A DNA stretch of 14,116 bases from CAYHBO01 sp964354855 (GTDB lineage: Bacteria; Babelota; Babeliae; Babelales; RVW-14). The DNA lies in assembly GCA_964354855.1 (NCBI GenBank), contig CAYHBO010000040.1:1-14116 (forward strand), in the 5' to 3' direction. A program made the translations under genes and the position numbers. Positions 1-7,734 of this stretch are shown piece after piece; the first letter of the stretch is position 1; each line of letters starts with the position of its first letter. The notes under the pieces were generated by a model that worked only from the letters and a program-made list of their open reading frames with translations, did no database searches and was not told the DNA's origin.

Positions 1-2741
1 ATAAACATAGACTTTCCTGTTTTTGCAACATGATCGGTCCAATAGCTCACCCCATAACCCGGCGCAAACTGACCACCTAAGAAAGCTCCTAACTGACCAA
101 ATACATTTGCAGGTACTTTTTCTACTATTTGCTTTACTGACGTTGGAAGATCTTCATGATTAAGAAAATCTCTTAAAATCATTGTTCCTTCATCAGGAGT
201 AATCACCGTTAAACCACGTGCAGTAAAAGAATAAAGGAAACATAAAAACGCTTCAAGATTGCCCCCAAAATCATCACGTATTATAACATGAACAATCTCG
301 GGAAGAGGTTTAGTAAACTTATGTTCTTTTGGAAGAAAGCTCTTTGCCAAAGCATGCCCAATAGCTGTTATAATACCCCCGGTACACCTACCAATACATT
401 TACCTGCAAATGCTCCTGCACATTTTGATATATGCGCAACCACAGTTTTTTCAGTATGTAGAGCACGTATCTGTCCGGATGTTAATTTTGGATGCTGAGC
501 TTTAACCTTATAAAGCCAATCTCCACAAATATCGTCAAATCCATAATCTACAACATGTCCCAGAAAGGATTTTACCGTATCATTCGTCAATGATAAATCA
601 ATCGCTAACGAAACTCCTTCATTAACCAAATCTGGACTCACAACACCAAGCGTCCATTGACTTACCTTCTCAAATTTACCTAAATCAAATACTTTTGCCA
701 TGAGCTTTTGCACTTCAATCTGAGCAACTTGTTTTCCAAGTGAAAGTATCTCTAAACTTGCTTCTTTCCATGGCCTATAAGACTTAGGAATCCATCCTTC
801 TGAAGTAGCACCCTCAAAAAAATAAGAACGTCCCATGTTATAGTACACAGCAGAACAAAACATTTTGAATATACGTTGTTTTATTTCCTGAGAAAAACCA
901 GGTGCTTCTCTACCTATACCAACTTTTTTCATCATACCAAACATACCTGAAAATACTGAGTCCTCTGCCATTTTTGCCAATGGACCACTAAGGACATTAT
1001 ACACAGCTTCACCACGTATCCCACAACCCAACAGACCAGCCATGCCCCCTGAAGAGTCTGAAGCATAATTGTTTAAAAAAGAATACATTTTCTTTAATGA
1101 GGCAAAGTCAGGATCCTCACTTACCATTCGACTATCAACAATTACTGGCTTTAACCGATGGTGCGTAAGCAATTTAATCTCATGATAATAACCACTCACC
1201 AAATTAACCGCACGAAAAGCCCACAGTAACCCTGTAGAAGCATTAATCGCAACACCTGCTTTATTAATACTTTTATCGGTCTGATCATCTTGTGCACACT
1301 TATGAAAATAACCATAAAATTCAGTCAACCAGGAAATTCCTGTAACAATAGAATCATTTGCAAGCACATGGCTACTTTTTATTTTTTCATAAAAATCATC
1401 AAAAATTTTAAGCGAACGTTGATAAAGACAAAGACGCTCACCAACCCATGCATAGGCTTCACATTTCTCTTTATTGGAGGGATCTTTCTGAGCATCTGCA
1501 AATACTTTAATAACCAAAGCCAAATCAGATTGCAATTGAACAACATCAACTTTAACGGATGCTATGATTACACGCATCATGAGCTCTGAATCGCCAGCAA
1601 TAACTGCATCAAACATTTTTTTAAGATTTTCAGCCGAATGCAACACGTCTTTATCTTTGCATTGTTTGCTTTTTAAGAATAACTCAAGATGGGTACAGAC
1701 TTTACGAGCCTGATCTTTATGCTCACTCTCTTTTTGTTTCGCCCGTTCTTCTTCCGATTTATTGTTAAACGCACAAAATAATTCTAATAATTTTAAGCAT
1801 TTTGCAGCATCTTCATTATTTAAATTCATCTCAAAGCGAGTTTCCAAAATTTTCTTAATTTGACAAACATCGTTATCAATTGATTGAATAAAGCAAAAAC
1901 CATACCTTAAATCACCACCACCGCCAGATGCATTCAATCCATCATATAAAGACTTAGAGTACTCAGCACAATTACAAATAGCTTCTAGTGCTCTCTTTAT
2001 GTAACCTTTAACATCTTCAGCGTTTTTCCCCATCCCGGCAAACAAATTATCTAAAGAAGTTAATATTCTTTTAGCTTCTTCTTTTACCTTCGGTAAACAT
2101 GTTGGATTAACATTATCAAAATTATTTCTTAATTCTATAAGCTTTCCCTTAAGCTCCAAGATCGTACTTGTTTTAGATTTCGCGGATACAAGCATATTAA
2201 ACTGCTTGGTCAAATCGCGATATTCTTTTTCAGCTTCTTCAAAATTTTTTTTCTTAGCCTCATAATCTGTTTTATCTCCTGCCGCTTGTAAAGCTTCCAT
2301 TTCTTGCTTTATTGCATCAACCTTGAAACCAATGCTATCACAATAAAATCTTATTTTATCATAAGCAAGAAGAGCATCGAGAGTATCTTTGAGTGTATTT
2401 AAAGATGGATCGTTTTTATTTTCAATCCAAGATTTAACCTTTTCAATATGTCTATTGGTATAGTTATCAATGCTCATATTGTTAATCAACAAAACAAGTC
2501 TCTCCATTATTTCACCGAACTTTTGCTGATATAAATCTGGAAGTTGTTGTAAATACCCGTTTTGGGTTCCAATGTCCTCTAACTCTTCAGGAGAAAATGC
2601 AGCAACTATTGCTTGTGCTTTCTTGTTTTCTTCTGGCGTAGGTTGTGCCGAAAAAACCTTAGAAAACGGCACAAAAGCCGTTACCATTATTGAAAGAATA
2701 ATCGTACTAAAAATCTTATATCGTCGTGTTATCATATTCAT
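1..2741 (-). CDS. Large secreted protein of unknown function, C-terminus beyond the left edge
   Basis: An open frame runs without a stop from an ATG at 2741 to the left edge: 913 codons, so the C-terminus is missing. The start has a good ribosome site, AAAGGGA at 2747-2753; a second ATG two codons in (2735) is possible. Residues 1-32 form a Sec signal peptide (basic MNMITRRYK, a hydrophobic stretch, then VFSA before QPTPEE), so export to the periplasm or beyond is expected. The rest is mainly helical and polar. Residues about 141-185 (KQEMEALQ, EEAEKEYRDL) look like a coiled coil. There is a Gly run (SGGGGD) near residue 270 and scattered cysteines. A Gly-rich patch (GGMAGLLGCGIRGEA) lies near residue 570. 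I recognise no enzymatic motif or family. It lies downstream of ftsW in the same direction but has its own promoter. Composition matches its neighbours. Function unknown. Confidence 0.85.
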   Translation of the reverse strand, partial: MNMITRRYKIFSTIILSIMVTAFVPFSKVFSAQPTPEENKKAQAIVAAFSPEELEDIGTQNGYLQQLPDLYQQKFGEIMERLVLLINNMSIDNYTNRHIEKVKSWIENKNDPSLNTLKDTLDALLAYDKIRFYCDSIGFKVDAIKQEMEALQAAGDKTDYEAKKKNFEEAEKEYRDLTKQFNMLVSAKSKTSTILELKGKLIELRNNFDNVNPTCLPKVKEEAKRILTSLDNLFAGMGKNAEDVKGYIKRALEAICNCAEYSKSLYDGLNASGGGGDLRYGFCFIQSIDNDVCQIKKILETRFEMNLNNEDAAKCLKLLELFCAFNNKSEEERAKQKESEHKDQARKVCTHLELFLKSKQCKDKDVLHSAENLKKMFDAVIAGDSELMMRVIIASVKVDVVQLQSDLALVIKVFADAQKDPSNKEKCEAYAWVGERLCLYQRSLKIFDDFYEKIKSSHVLANDSIVTGISWLTEFYGYFHKCAQDDQTDKSINKAGVAINASTGLLWAFRAVNLVSGYYHEIKLLTHHRLKPVIVDSRMVSEDPDFASLKKMYSFLNNYASDSSGGMAGLLGCGIRGEAVYNVLSGPLAKMAEDSVFSGMFGMMKKVGIGREAPGFSQEIKQRIFKMFCSAVYYNMGRSYFFEGATSEGWIPKSYRPWKEASLEILSLGKQVAQIEVQKLMAKVFDLGKFEKVSQWTLGVVSPDLVNEGVSLAIDLSLTNDTVKSFLGHVVDYGFDDICGDWLYKVKAQHPKLTSGQIRALHTEKTVVAHISKCAGAFAGKCIGRCTGGIITAIGHALAKSFLPKEHKFTKPLPEIVHVIIRDDFGGNLEAFLCFLYSFTARGLTVITPDEGTMILRDFLNHEDLPTSVKQIVEKVPANVFGQLGAFLGGQFAPGYGVSYWTDHVAKTGKSMF

Positions 2742-2746
2742 GATAA

Positions 2747-2753
2747 TCCCTTT
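2747..2753 (-). promoter_or_regulatory. Ribosome binding site of the large secreted protein
   Basis: The minus strand reads AAAGGGA, five bases before the ATG at 2741. It supports 2741 as the start and places the signal peptide at the very N-terminus. Confidence 0.7.
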
Positions 2754-2875
2754 CGATAATCTCACCGAAGCAAGATCTATAACCCCATTTATTTTAAATA
2801 TAACCTACACTCTATATTCCAGTATGGCACCGTACTCAAAGTCGGCAACCGCTGAAATAAAATTCAATTAGTATA

Positions 2876-2903
2876 ATTATACAAAAGATAGCCGTTTATG
2901 CAA
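2876..2903 (-). promoter_or_regulatory. Sigma70-type promoter for the large secreted protein
   Basis: On the minus strand a -35 TTGCAT (2898-2903) and a perfect -10 TATAAT (2876-2881) are separated by 16 bp. The promoter sits between the ftsW stop (2944) and the ATG at 2741, leaving a transcribed leader of roughly 130 nt. It suggests that the downstream gene is transcribed independently of hldE-murD-ftsW. Confidence 0.6.
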
Positions 2904-2943
2904 CTGGGGTAAAAAATCACGCTTTTTATAGAAATAACGCCGA

Positions 2944-4056
2944 TTAAGACTCAGAAGCTGAAAAGTTAACGATCAAGCCAACCATTGCACAGAAACAAAC
3001 CAAGGAAGTTCCACCATAGCTTACCAGGGGTAGCCCAAGCCCTTTGGTTGGTAATAACCCGGTAGTAACCATAAGATTCATCAATGCCTGAAGGCTAAGC
3101 AGTACCACAAAACCAAGTGTCGAAAAGAAAGCAAATGGCCGCTCAAGAGCTAATGCGATACGCAACCCCTTAAAACAGAAGGCTATAAAGAGAAAAATTA
3201 AAACACACGACCCAATAAAGCCGGTTTCTTCAGCTATAATGGGAAAAATGAAGTCGGTATGCTGCATGGGCAAATAAAAGAACTTTTGTTTCGAGTTTGA
3301 TATCCCCATCCCCCACACCGAACCGGAACCAATGGCTATCAATGACTGAATAATTTGAAAACCACGGCCTTGTGGATCAACCCATGGATTTAAAAAAATT
3401 AAAATGCGATTTAAGCGATATGATTTCATAAGCACCAGATATCCGACAAACGGTAACGCTCCAACAACCGTGAGCACTAAATGAATCGGCTTAAACTCTG
3501 CTACAAAAAACAATGCAAAAACCGTCACCAAGATAGTAACCACTGAACCAAAATCAGGTTGTTTAAGCAGAAGTAAAAAAGCAACGCCCAAAATAACCAA
3601 TAATTTTAAATAACTTTTTAATAAAAAATCGGCAGTTTTTTGTTTCTTCTCAAGAAAAAAAGCAACATACATAATCAAAAAAAATTTAAGTAATTCACTC
3701 GGTTGTACGCTTATACCAGCAACCATAAGCCAACGATTTGATCCATGAATTTTAGTACCAAGACCAGGAATAAGTGTTAATGCAGTAAGTCCTAATGAAA
3801 AAATAAACATCCACGGCACCAATCGCCGAAGAAGATCTAATGGAATCTTGGCAAAGAAAACAAAAATAAATAACCCAGGAATAAGATAAAGTGCTTGCCG
3901 TTTTAAAAAATAATGTGCAGAACCAAACTGCTCTAAGGCAAAAACCGAGCTTGATGAATAAATAAACATAAGACCAATAAGAATCAAAAAAACAGTGATG
4001 CTCAACAACCCTCGAACATCTTTCTTTAATCGATCTTGTTGTACATGGGAACTCAT
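2944..4056 (-). CDS. ftsW: Cell division peptidoglycan glycosyltransferase FtsW (SEDS family)
   Basis: SEDS-family integral membrane enzyme that polymerises lipid II into glycan strands at the division site, working with a class B penicillin-binding protein. With the ATG at 4056 it is 370 residues, typical for FtsW/RodA, and has many hydrophobic segments. Seen, numbering from a possible GTG at 4062: QPSELLK (120-126), KQPDFGS (168-173), NPWVDPQGRGFQIIQS (225-240), KFFYLPMQHTDFIF (260-273) with the conserved Asp (D270), and GLGLPLVSYGGTS (341-352). The AGAGAG ribosome site (4062-4067) lies five bases from the ATG at 4056 but overlaps the GTG at 4062, so I prefer 4056. It follows murD by 29 bases, as in division/cell-wall clusters, which favours FtsW over the paralogue RodA. 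No murG, murC or ftsQ follows. Confidence 0.9.
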   Translation of the reverse strand: MSSHVQQDRLKKDVRGLLSITVFLILIGLMFIYSSSSVFALEQFGSAHYFLKRQALYLIPGLFIFVFFAKIPLDLLRRLVPWMFIFSLGLTALTLIPGLGTKIHGSNRWLMVAGISVQPSELLKFFLIMYVAFFLEKKQKTADFLLKSYLKLLVILGVAFLLLLKQPDFGSVVTILVTVFALFFVAEFKPIHLVLTVVGALPFVGYLVLMKSYRLNRILIFLNPWVDPQGRGFQIIQSLIAIGSGSVWGMGISNSKQKFFYLPMQHTDFIFPIIAEETGFIGSCVLIFLFIAFCFKGLRIALALERPFAFFSTLGFVVLLSLQALMNLMVTTGLLPTKGLGLPLVSYGGTSLVCFCAMVGLIVNFSASES

Positions 4057-4061
4057 ACGCA

Positions 4062-4068
4062 CTCTCTT
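4062..4068 (-). promoter_or_regulatory. Ribosome binding site that decides the ftsW start
   Basis: The minus strand reads AAGAGAG, five bases upstream of the ATG at 4056. The upstream in-frame GTG at 4062 overlaps this site, so it is unlikely to be the real start. Confidence 0.5.
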
Positions 4069-4085
4069 TCGTTACAACGATAACG

Positions 4086-5519
4086 TCACGAGTGTAATTG
4101 AGCCGCCCTTTTTAAAACAAGTTCTTTAAAAACATCACCACGATGTTCATAGTTTTTAAATAAATCATAACTTGTGCCACTCGGTGAAAAGAGTACCTGA
4201 TCTCCTGGTTCTAACGTCAAAAAGAGATCGTCAAGCAACTGTTCCAAAGTTTCATGCGTCTGACTCAACCCAAAACTTTCACGTTCAGCTCCAAAACAAT
4301 ATATTTTTTTTAGCTGTGGAATTTGATTAAGAACATCAATTAGACCAGATCGATCAACTCCTTTACCTAAACCACCTAAAATAACAATAAGTGGTTTCGC
4401 CGCTTGCGCAAGCTTTTTTACCGCCGCCTGCGTTGCTTGAATCACCGTTGATTTAGAATCATTATAAAAAGTAACATCACCAATCGTCGCAAAATGCTCA
4501 AGCCGATGATTTGGTAATAATGGCTTTGGAAAAGAAAATGTTTGCAACTCTTTTATATCAATACCGAATGCATAAGCAATAGCGATAACCATAAGCCAAT
4601 TTTCTGTGAAGATGCCCTCAGGTAAAAACCCAATCGGCACAATTTCTTGTTCATTTTGTACCGTTCCATAGACCACCGTAAGCATCACAATTTTATCTTC
4701 TTTTAAACACAGAACAGCGTAGCCATCATGTTTTATGTGATCAAATAATAATGATTCACTCTGTTGCGTTGTTACAAAAATAACCTGTGATTGTAACATG
4801 CTAAGCGCATAGCTCGCCGAAGCAGCCATTTCACCGATCAAAAGTTCCCACGGTAAAATTGCAGTTTGGTCAGATTTCTGTGTTATAAATAAACGCCACT
4901 TCGCTTCAAAATAAACCTGCATTGTTTTATGTCGATCAAGATGATTAGGATACAGATTGGTAAGCACAGCAACATCAGGAGCAAACAAATTACTACGCTC
5001 AAGTTGAAAACTTGATAACTCAATCACCGCAGCATGAAGCTGATCATCAAGTGAATACAATAATGGCGTACCAATGTTACCAATCGCTGGAATAGTTTCT
5101 TTATTAAGTTCCGACAACACCTGAGCAGCCAAAACGGTCACCGTAGTTTTACCAAGAGCTCCAGTAATAGCAACCGTTTTACCTTTAAAAAACGTCGCAA
5201 ACAAATCAAGCTCACTCACTAATTTATGTTGTGACACAATTTTCTGCACATCAATTCCGGGGCTTACCAATACACGATCACAATTATTTACAAACTCACG
5301 CATCGTCACCAATGATGCATCTAACACAACAATGTCATGAGACTGAAGAAAGCGCGTATCATCATCACTAAGTATTTTTTGGTCCCAAACAATGAGCGAA
5401 ATTTGTCCTTGCTTATCATTGAAGAGAAACGAAGACAATAATTCTTTATGTTGCACATAAAAATCAGCATACGATCTACCAACAAGGCCAAACCCTAAAA
5501 TACCTACTACTTTTTTCAT
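4086..5519 (-). CDS. murD: UDP-N-acetylmuramoyl-L-alanine--D-glutamate ligase MurD
   Basis: Cytoplasmic Mur ligase that adds D-glutamate to UDP-MurNAc-L-Ala using ATP. At 477 residues it is slightly longer than typical MurD. Domain order is as in the family: an N-terminal Rossmann-like UDP-binding domain (VGILGFGLVG at 5-14; SPGI at 86-89), a central ATPase domain (P-loop 119-126; GNIGTPL 147-153; ELSSFQLE 167-174; NLYPNHLDRH 188-197), and a C-terminal ligand domain (NHRLEH 337-342; NDSKST 353-358; GGLGKG 382-387; SPSGTSYDLF 445-454). The P-loop reads TGALGKTT where the family has TGxNGK(S/T)T, so the usual Thr/Ser-Asn pair is Ala-Leu. The ATG overlaps the hldE stop (ATGA at 5516-5519), implying translational coupling; AAAGGG lies eight bases upstream. 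It is second in the hldE-murD-ftsW operon. MurD rather than MurE or MurF is supported by the N-terminal domain and the C-terminal Ser-x-Asp-x-Phe motif. Confidence 0.93.
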   Translation of the reverse strand: MKKVVGILGFGLVGRSYADFYVQHKELLSSFLFNDKQGQISLIVWDQKILSDDDTRFLQSHDIVVLDASLVTMREFVNNCDRVLVSPGIDVQKIVSQHKLVSELDLFATFFKGKTVAITGALGKTTVTVLAAQVLSELNKETIPAIGNIGTPLLYSLDDQLHAAVIELSSFQLERSNLFAPDVAVLTNLYPNHLDRHKTMQVYFEAKWRLFITQKSDQTAILPWELLIGEMAASASYALSMLQSQVIFVTTQQSESLLFDHIKHDGYAVLCLKEDKIVMLTVVYGTVQNEQEIVPIGFLPEGIFTENWLMVIAIAYAFGIDIKELQTFSFPKPLLPNHRLEHFATIGDVTFYNDSKSTVIQATQAAVKKLAQAAKPLIVILGGLGKGVDRSGLIDVLNQIPQLKKIYCFGAERESFGLSQTHETLEQLLDDLFLTLEPGDQVLFSPSGTSYDLFKNYEHRGDVFKELVLKRAAQLHS

Positions 5520-6973
5520 CTTTCTTGCCCTTTAAATCGGTTAACTATCGATGTCGTAGATTTTTCAGGAACCAAATTAACAATATGAACGGTGCCTCCA
5601 TACGCAATAATCGTTTTGTACTCAGGAAGACTTTCTGCTTTGTAATCACCACCTTTTACATGAACATCAGGACGAAGATATTCGATAAGCGACTGCGGGG
5701 TATCCTGATCAAATGAAACCACAAAATCAACGACACCTAACGATGCAATAACCTGTGCACGATCATCCAAAGTATTAATCGGTCTTTCTGGCCCTTTATT
5801 TAATCGTTTCACTGAATCATCTGAATTAAGCGCAACCACCAAAATATCTCCCTGTTTTTTAGCTTCTCTTAAAAGATACGTATGCCCTACATGCAAGAGG
5901 TCATAACAACCATTGGTAAAAACAACTTTTTTCCCATCAATGCGTAACCAATCAAGTTCCATTTTTAATTTCGCCCAATCATAGATAATTTTTGCATCAG
6001 GTTCAGATTCACAATCTATAAGCTCTTCCAAGCTTACCGCATAGGTCTTTAAATGAGATACCGCAACAGAGGCTGCACGATTTGCCAACATCAATGCATC
6101 AACCATTGCAAGCTTATGTGCCAAAGAAAGCGCAAGAAAAGCAAACGCCGTATCACCAGCACCGGAAAGATCAAATACTTCTCGCTTATAAGCAGGAGAA
6201 TAAACATCTTCAGTTAACGAAATAAAATGAATACCTTGATCTCCCTTGGTAACCACAAGCCCCTTAATCTCAAGTTTTTTTATAATCGAACGAGCGTTCT
6301 CAACAAAATTCACCTGCAATGACAAACCACAATACATAATCATCTGATTAAATGCGGTAAGATTCGGTTTTAAATAATCTACACCACGATATTTACTAAA
6401 AAAAGGCCCCTTTGGATCTGCGATAACCAAACTACCAACAGCATGAGCTTTCTTAATGACGTATTCAATAATGGTTTCATCCAAAACCCCTTTTGAATAA
6501 TCAGAAATCATCACTACTGAATTTGGTTTTAATAACCGATCAATACGCTCCATAACCAACTGTTCTTCATGTTCAGTCATCGATCTTTCGGTTTCACTAT
6601 CAACACGTAAACATTGTTGATGCCCCGACATAATGCGTTGCTTGCATGTTGTTTTTCTCGATGATGAATGTATCAACCCACTTGTGTTTATACGCATATC
6701 TTTTAAAAGTTGCTGTACCGCTTGACCAGAAGCATCCTCCTCATTAACAAACCCAATAATATCAACAAGCATCCCAATGTGTTTACAATTTGCAGCAACG
6801 TTAGCAGCACCTCCAAGGCACTGTTCCCTACGTTCTTCTTTTACGACTAAAATGGGGGCCTCTGGTGAAATGCGTGTAACCGCTCCAAAAAGGTACTCAT
6901 CAAGCATTACATCGCCAATAATTAAAACTGAAACCGGCTCAGCAGAGCGCAGTTGACTCACCAATGATTTCAT
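5516..6973 (-). CDS. hldE: Bifunctional heptose-7-phosphate kinase / heptose-1-phosphate adenylyltransferase HldE
   Basis: Cytoplasmic enzyme of ADP-heptose synthesis for the LPS inner core. The N-terminal half phosphorylates D-glycero-beta-D-manno-heptose 7-phosphate at C1; the C-terminal half adenylates the 1-phosphate after dephosphorylation. At 485 residues it matches the usual fused length. Residues 1 to about 318 form a PfkB/ribokinase domain: GDVMLDEY (20-27), CLGGAANVAAN (52-62), SDYSKGVL (157-164), and DLSGAGDTAFA (268-278) with catalytic Asp274. Residues about 345-485 form a nucleotidyltransferase domain: FTNGCYDLLHVGH (352-364) with the HxGH motif, and KGGDY (440-444). It is the first gene of the operon and ends in an ATGA overlap with murD. 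GGA lies six bases before the ATG at 6973. I found no convincing promoter for it in the divergent region. Its presence argues for an outer membrane with heptose-containing LPS; gmhA, gmhB and hldD are not in the window. Confidence 0.95.
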   Translation of the reverse strand: MKSLVSQLRSAEPVSVLIIGDVMLDEYLFGAVTRISPEAPILVVKEERREQCLGGAANVAANCKHIGMLVDIIGFVNEEDASGQAVQQLLKDMRINTSGLIHSSSRKTTCKQRIMSGHQQCLRVDSETERSMTEHEEQLVMERIDRLLKPNSVVMISDYSKGVLDETIIEYVIKKAHAVGSLVIADPKGPFFSKYRGVDYLKPNLTAFNQMIMYCGLSLQVNFVENARSIIKKLEIKGLVVTKGDQGIHFISLTEDVYSPAYKREVFDLSGAGDTAFAFLALSLAHKLAMVDALMLANRAASVAVSHLKTYAVSLEELIDCESEPDAKIIYDWAKLKMELDWLRIDGKKVVFTNGCYDLLHVGHTYLLREAKKQGDILVVALNSDDSVKRLNKGPERPINTLDDRAQVIASLGVVDFVVSFDQDTPQSLIEYLRPDVHVKGGDYKAESLPEYKTIIAYGGTVHIVNLVPEKSTTSIVNRFKGQER

Positions 6974-7028
6974 TGTGCATCCAAAAGATTATTGATTAAT
7001 AAATAGAACCTAATTTTTCAAAATGTTG

Positions 7029-7067
7029 CTGTCATAAAAGAATATAACGTATGTTTTTTGATGACAG
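7029..7067. promoter_or_regulatory. Inverted repeat in the divergent hldE / decarboxylase-like gene control region
   Basis: CTGTCAT (7029-7035) and ATGACAG (7061-7067) are perfect 7-bp inverted copies 25 bp apart. The spacing resembles an operator pair more than a tight hairpin. The right arm overlaps the TTGATG that I propose as the -35 of the plus-strand gene, a position suited to repression. Confidence 0.35.
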
Positions 7068-7087
7068 ATACCGATCATAAATATAAC
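7058..7087 (+). promoter_or_regulatory. Candidate promoter for the decarboxylase-like gene
   Basis: TTGATG (7058-7063) and TATAAC (7082-7087) are 18 bp apart, upstream of the ribosome site at 7099. An alternative, TTGCTG (7026-7031) with TATGTT (7050-7055), is weaker. Start would be at about 7094, giving a leader of under 20 nt. Confidence 0.4.
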
Positions 7088-7098
7088 GTGAAAAAAAT

Positions 7099-7104
7099 AA
7101 AGGA
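7099..7104 (+). promoter_or_regulatory. Ribosome binding site fixing the start at 7112
   Basis: AAAGGA lies seven bases before the ATG at 7112. The longer open frame from a TTG at 7058 has no such site and adds 18 residues that the protein family does not have. Confidence 0.75.
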
Positions 7105-7111
7105 ATTTTTC

Positions 7112-7732
7112 ATGAAGTTACAGATTAAATATAATCATGCCGATTTTGACAACGCTTTTAATGCGGCAAAAATCACGCACGACGAAGCGGACATTATGGC
7201 CATTGGATCATTACTTCTTTACCAAAAAGGAATTGCTGCCGTTGCTATTTTCAAAGAAACATTTCCCGACAAGCAACTTTATGTTGATGCCAAAATTACT
7301 GATAAGGCTGAAGCAGCCGTAAAAATTTTTGCACAAGCAGGCGCCTCCTACATCTCTGTTTTGGCAGGAGCTCACTTCAGCATCATTCAAAAAGCAGTTG
7401 ATACTGCAAAAAAATATAACATAAAAATTGTACTTGATTTTTTGAACACCGATATTTTTGGACAATTTGCTGTCGAATCAGAAACGCTTGGTGTTGACGC
7501 AATTCTGCTTCATCGACGCATCAATGGCAATCAAACCGACTTAGAAAATGATTGGCAGGTCATACGCGGAAATTCTGATCTTCCCATTTTTATTGAAGGT
7601 AAAATAGACGAAGAAAATATTCATCAACTCGTTAAACTAAAACCATCTTTTATTGTGGTAGGTTCAGCAATAACCAATGCTAGCGATCCTGCACGGACTG
7701 CACAAAATTTGAAAACACTCATGAATAGCTAA
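7112..7732 (+). CDS. OMP-decarboxylase-superfamily protein, hexulose-phosphate synthase / keto-gulonate-phosphate decarboxylase-like
   Basis: A 206-residue (beta/alpha)8-barrel protein of the group holding 3-hexulose-6-phosphate synthase (ribulose 5-phosphate plus formaldehyde to hexulose 6-phosphate) and 3-keto-L-gulonate-6-phosphate decarboxylase. The start at 7112 fits both the ribosome site and the family N-terminus. Seen: the signature DxKxxD as VDAKITD (D59, K61, D64), AGASYISVLAGA (76-87), LGVDAILLHRR (126-136), and the C-terminal phosphate-binding region FIVVGSAITNASDPA (180-194). The family's strand-1 Asp is replaced (KYN, N8), and the Glu of the (E)xG(T/S) motif, a metal ligand in the E. 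coli decarboxylase, is replaced by Ala (MAIGS, A30). The activity may therefore be altered or lost. It is divergent from hldE and meets the ligase gene tail to tail with two bases between stops. No isomerase (hxlB) is nearby. I am confident of the fold, not the reaction. Confidence 0.75.
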   Translation: MKLQIKYNHADFDNAFNAAKITHDEADIMAIGSLLLYQKGIAAVAIFKETFPDKQLYVDAKITDKAEAAVKIFAQAGASYISVLAGAHFSIIQKAVDTAKKYNIKIVLDFLNTDIFGQFAVESETLGVDAILLHRRINGNQTDLENDWQVIRGNSDLPIFIEGKIDEENIHQLVKLKPSFIVVGSAITNASDPARTAQNLKTLMNS

Positions 7733-7734
7733 GA

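Noticed and set aside
1290..2871. Plus-strand open frames of 99 codons (1290-1589 and 2572-2871)
   Set aside because: They lie opposite the long minus-strand secreted-protein gene or its leader and have no coding character.
2914..2935. Terminator after ftsW (AAAAAGCGTGATTTTTT on the minus strand)
   Set aside because: The stem would consist only of A-T pairs with a six-base loop, too weak to call an intrinsic terminator.
6974..7057. Promoter for hldE (TTGAAA on the minus strand)
   Set aside because: No acceptable -10 lies at normal spacing; the best hexamers match the consensus poorly.
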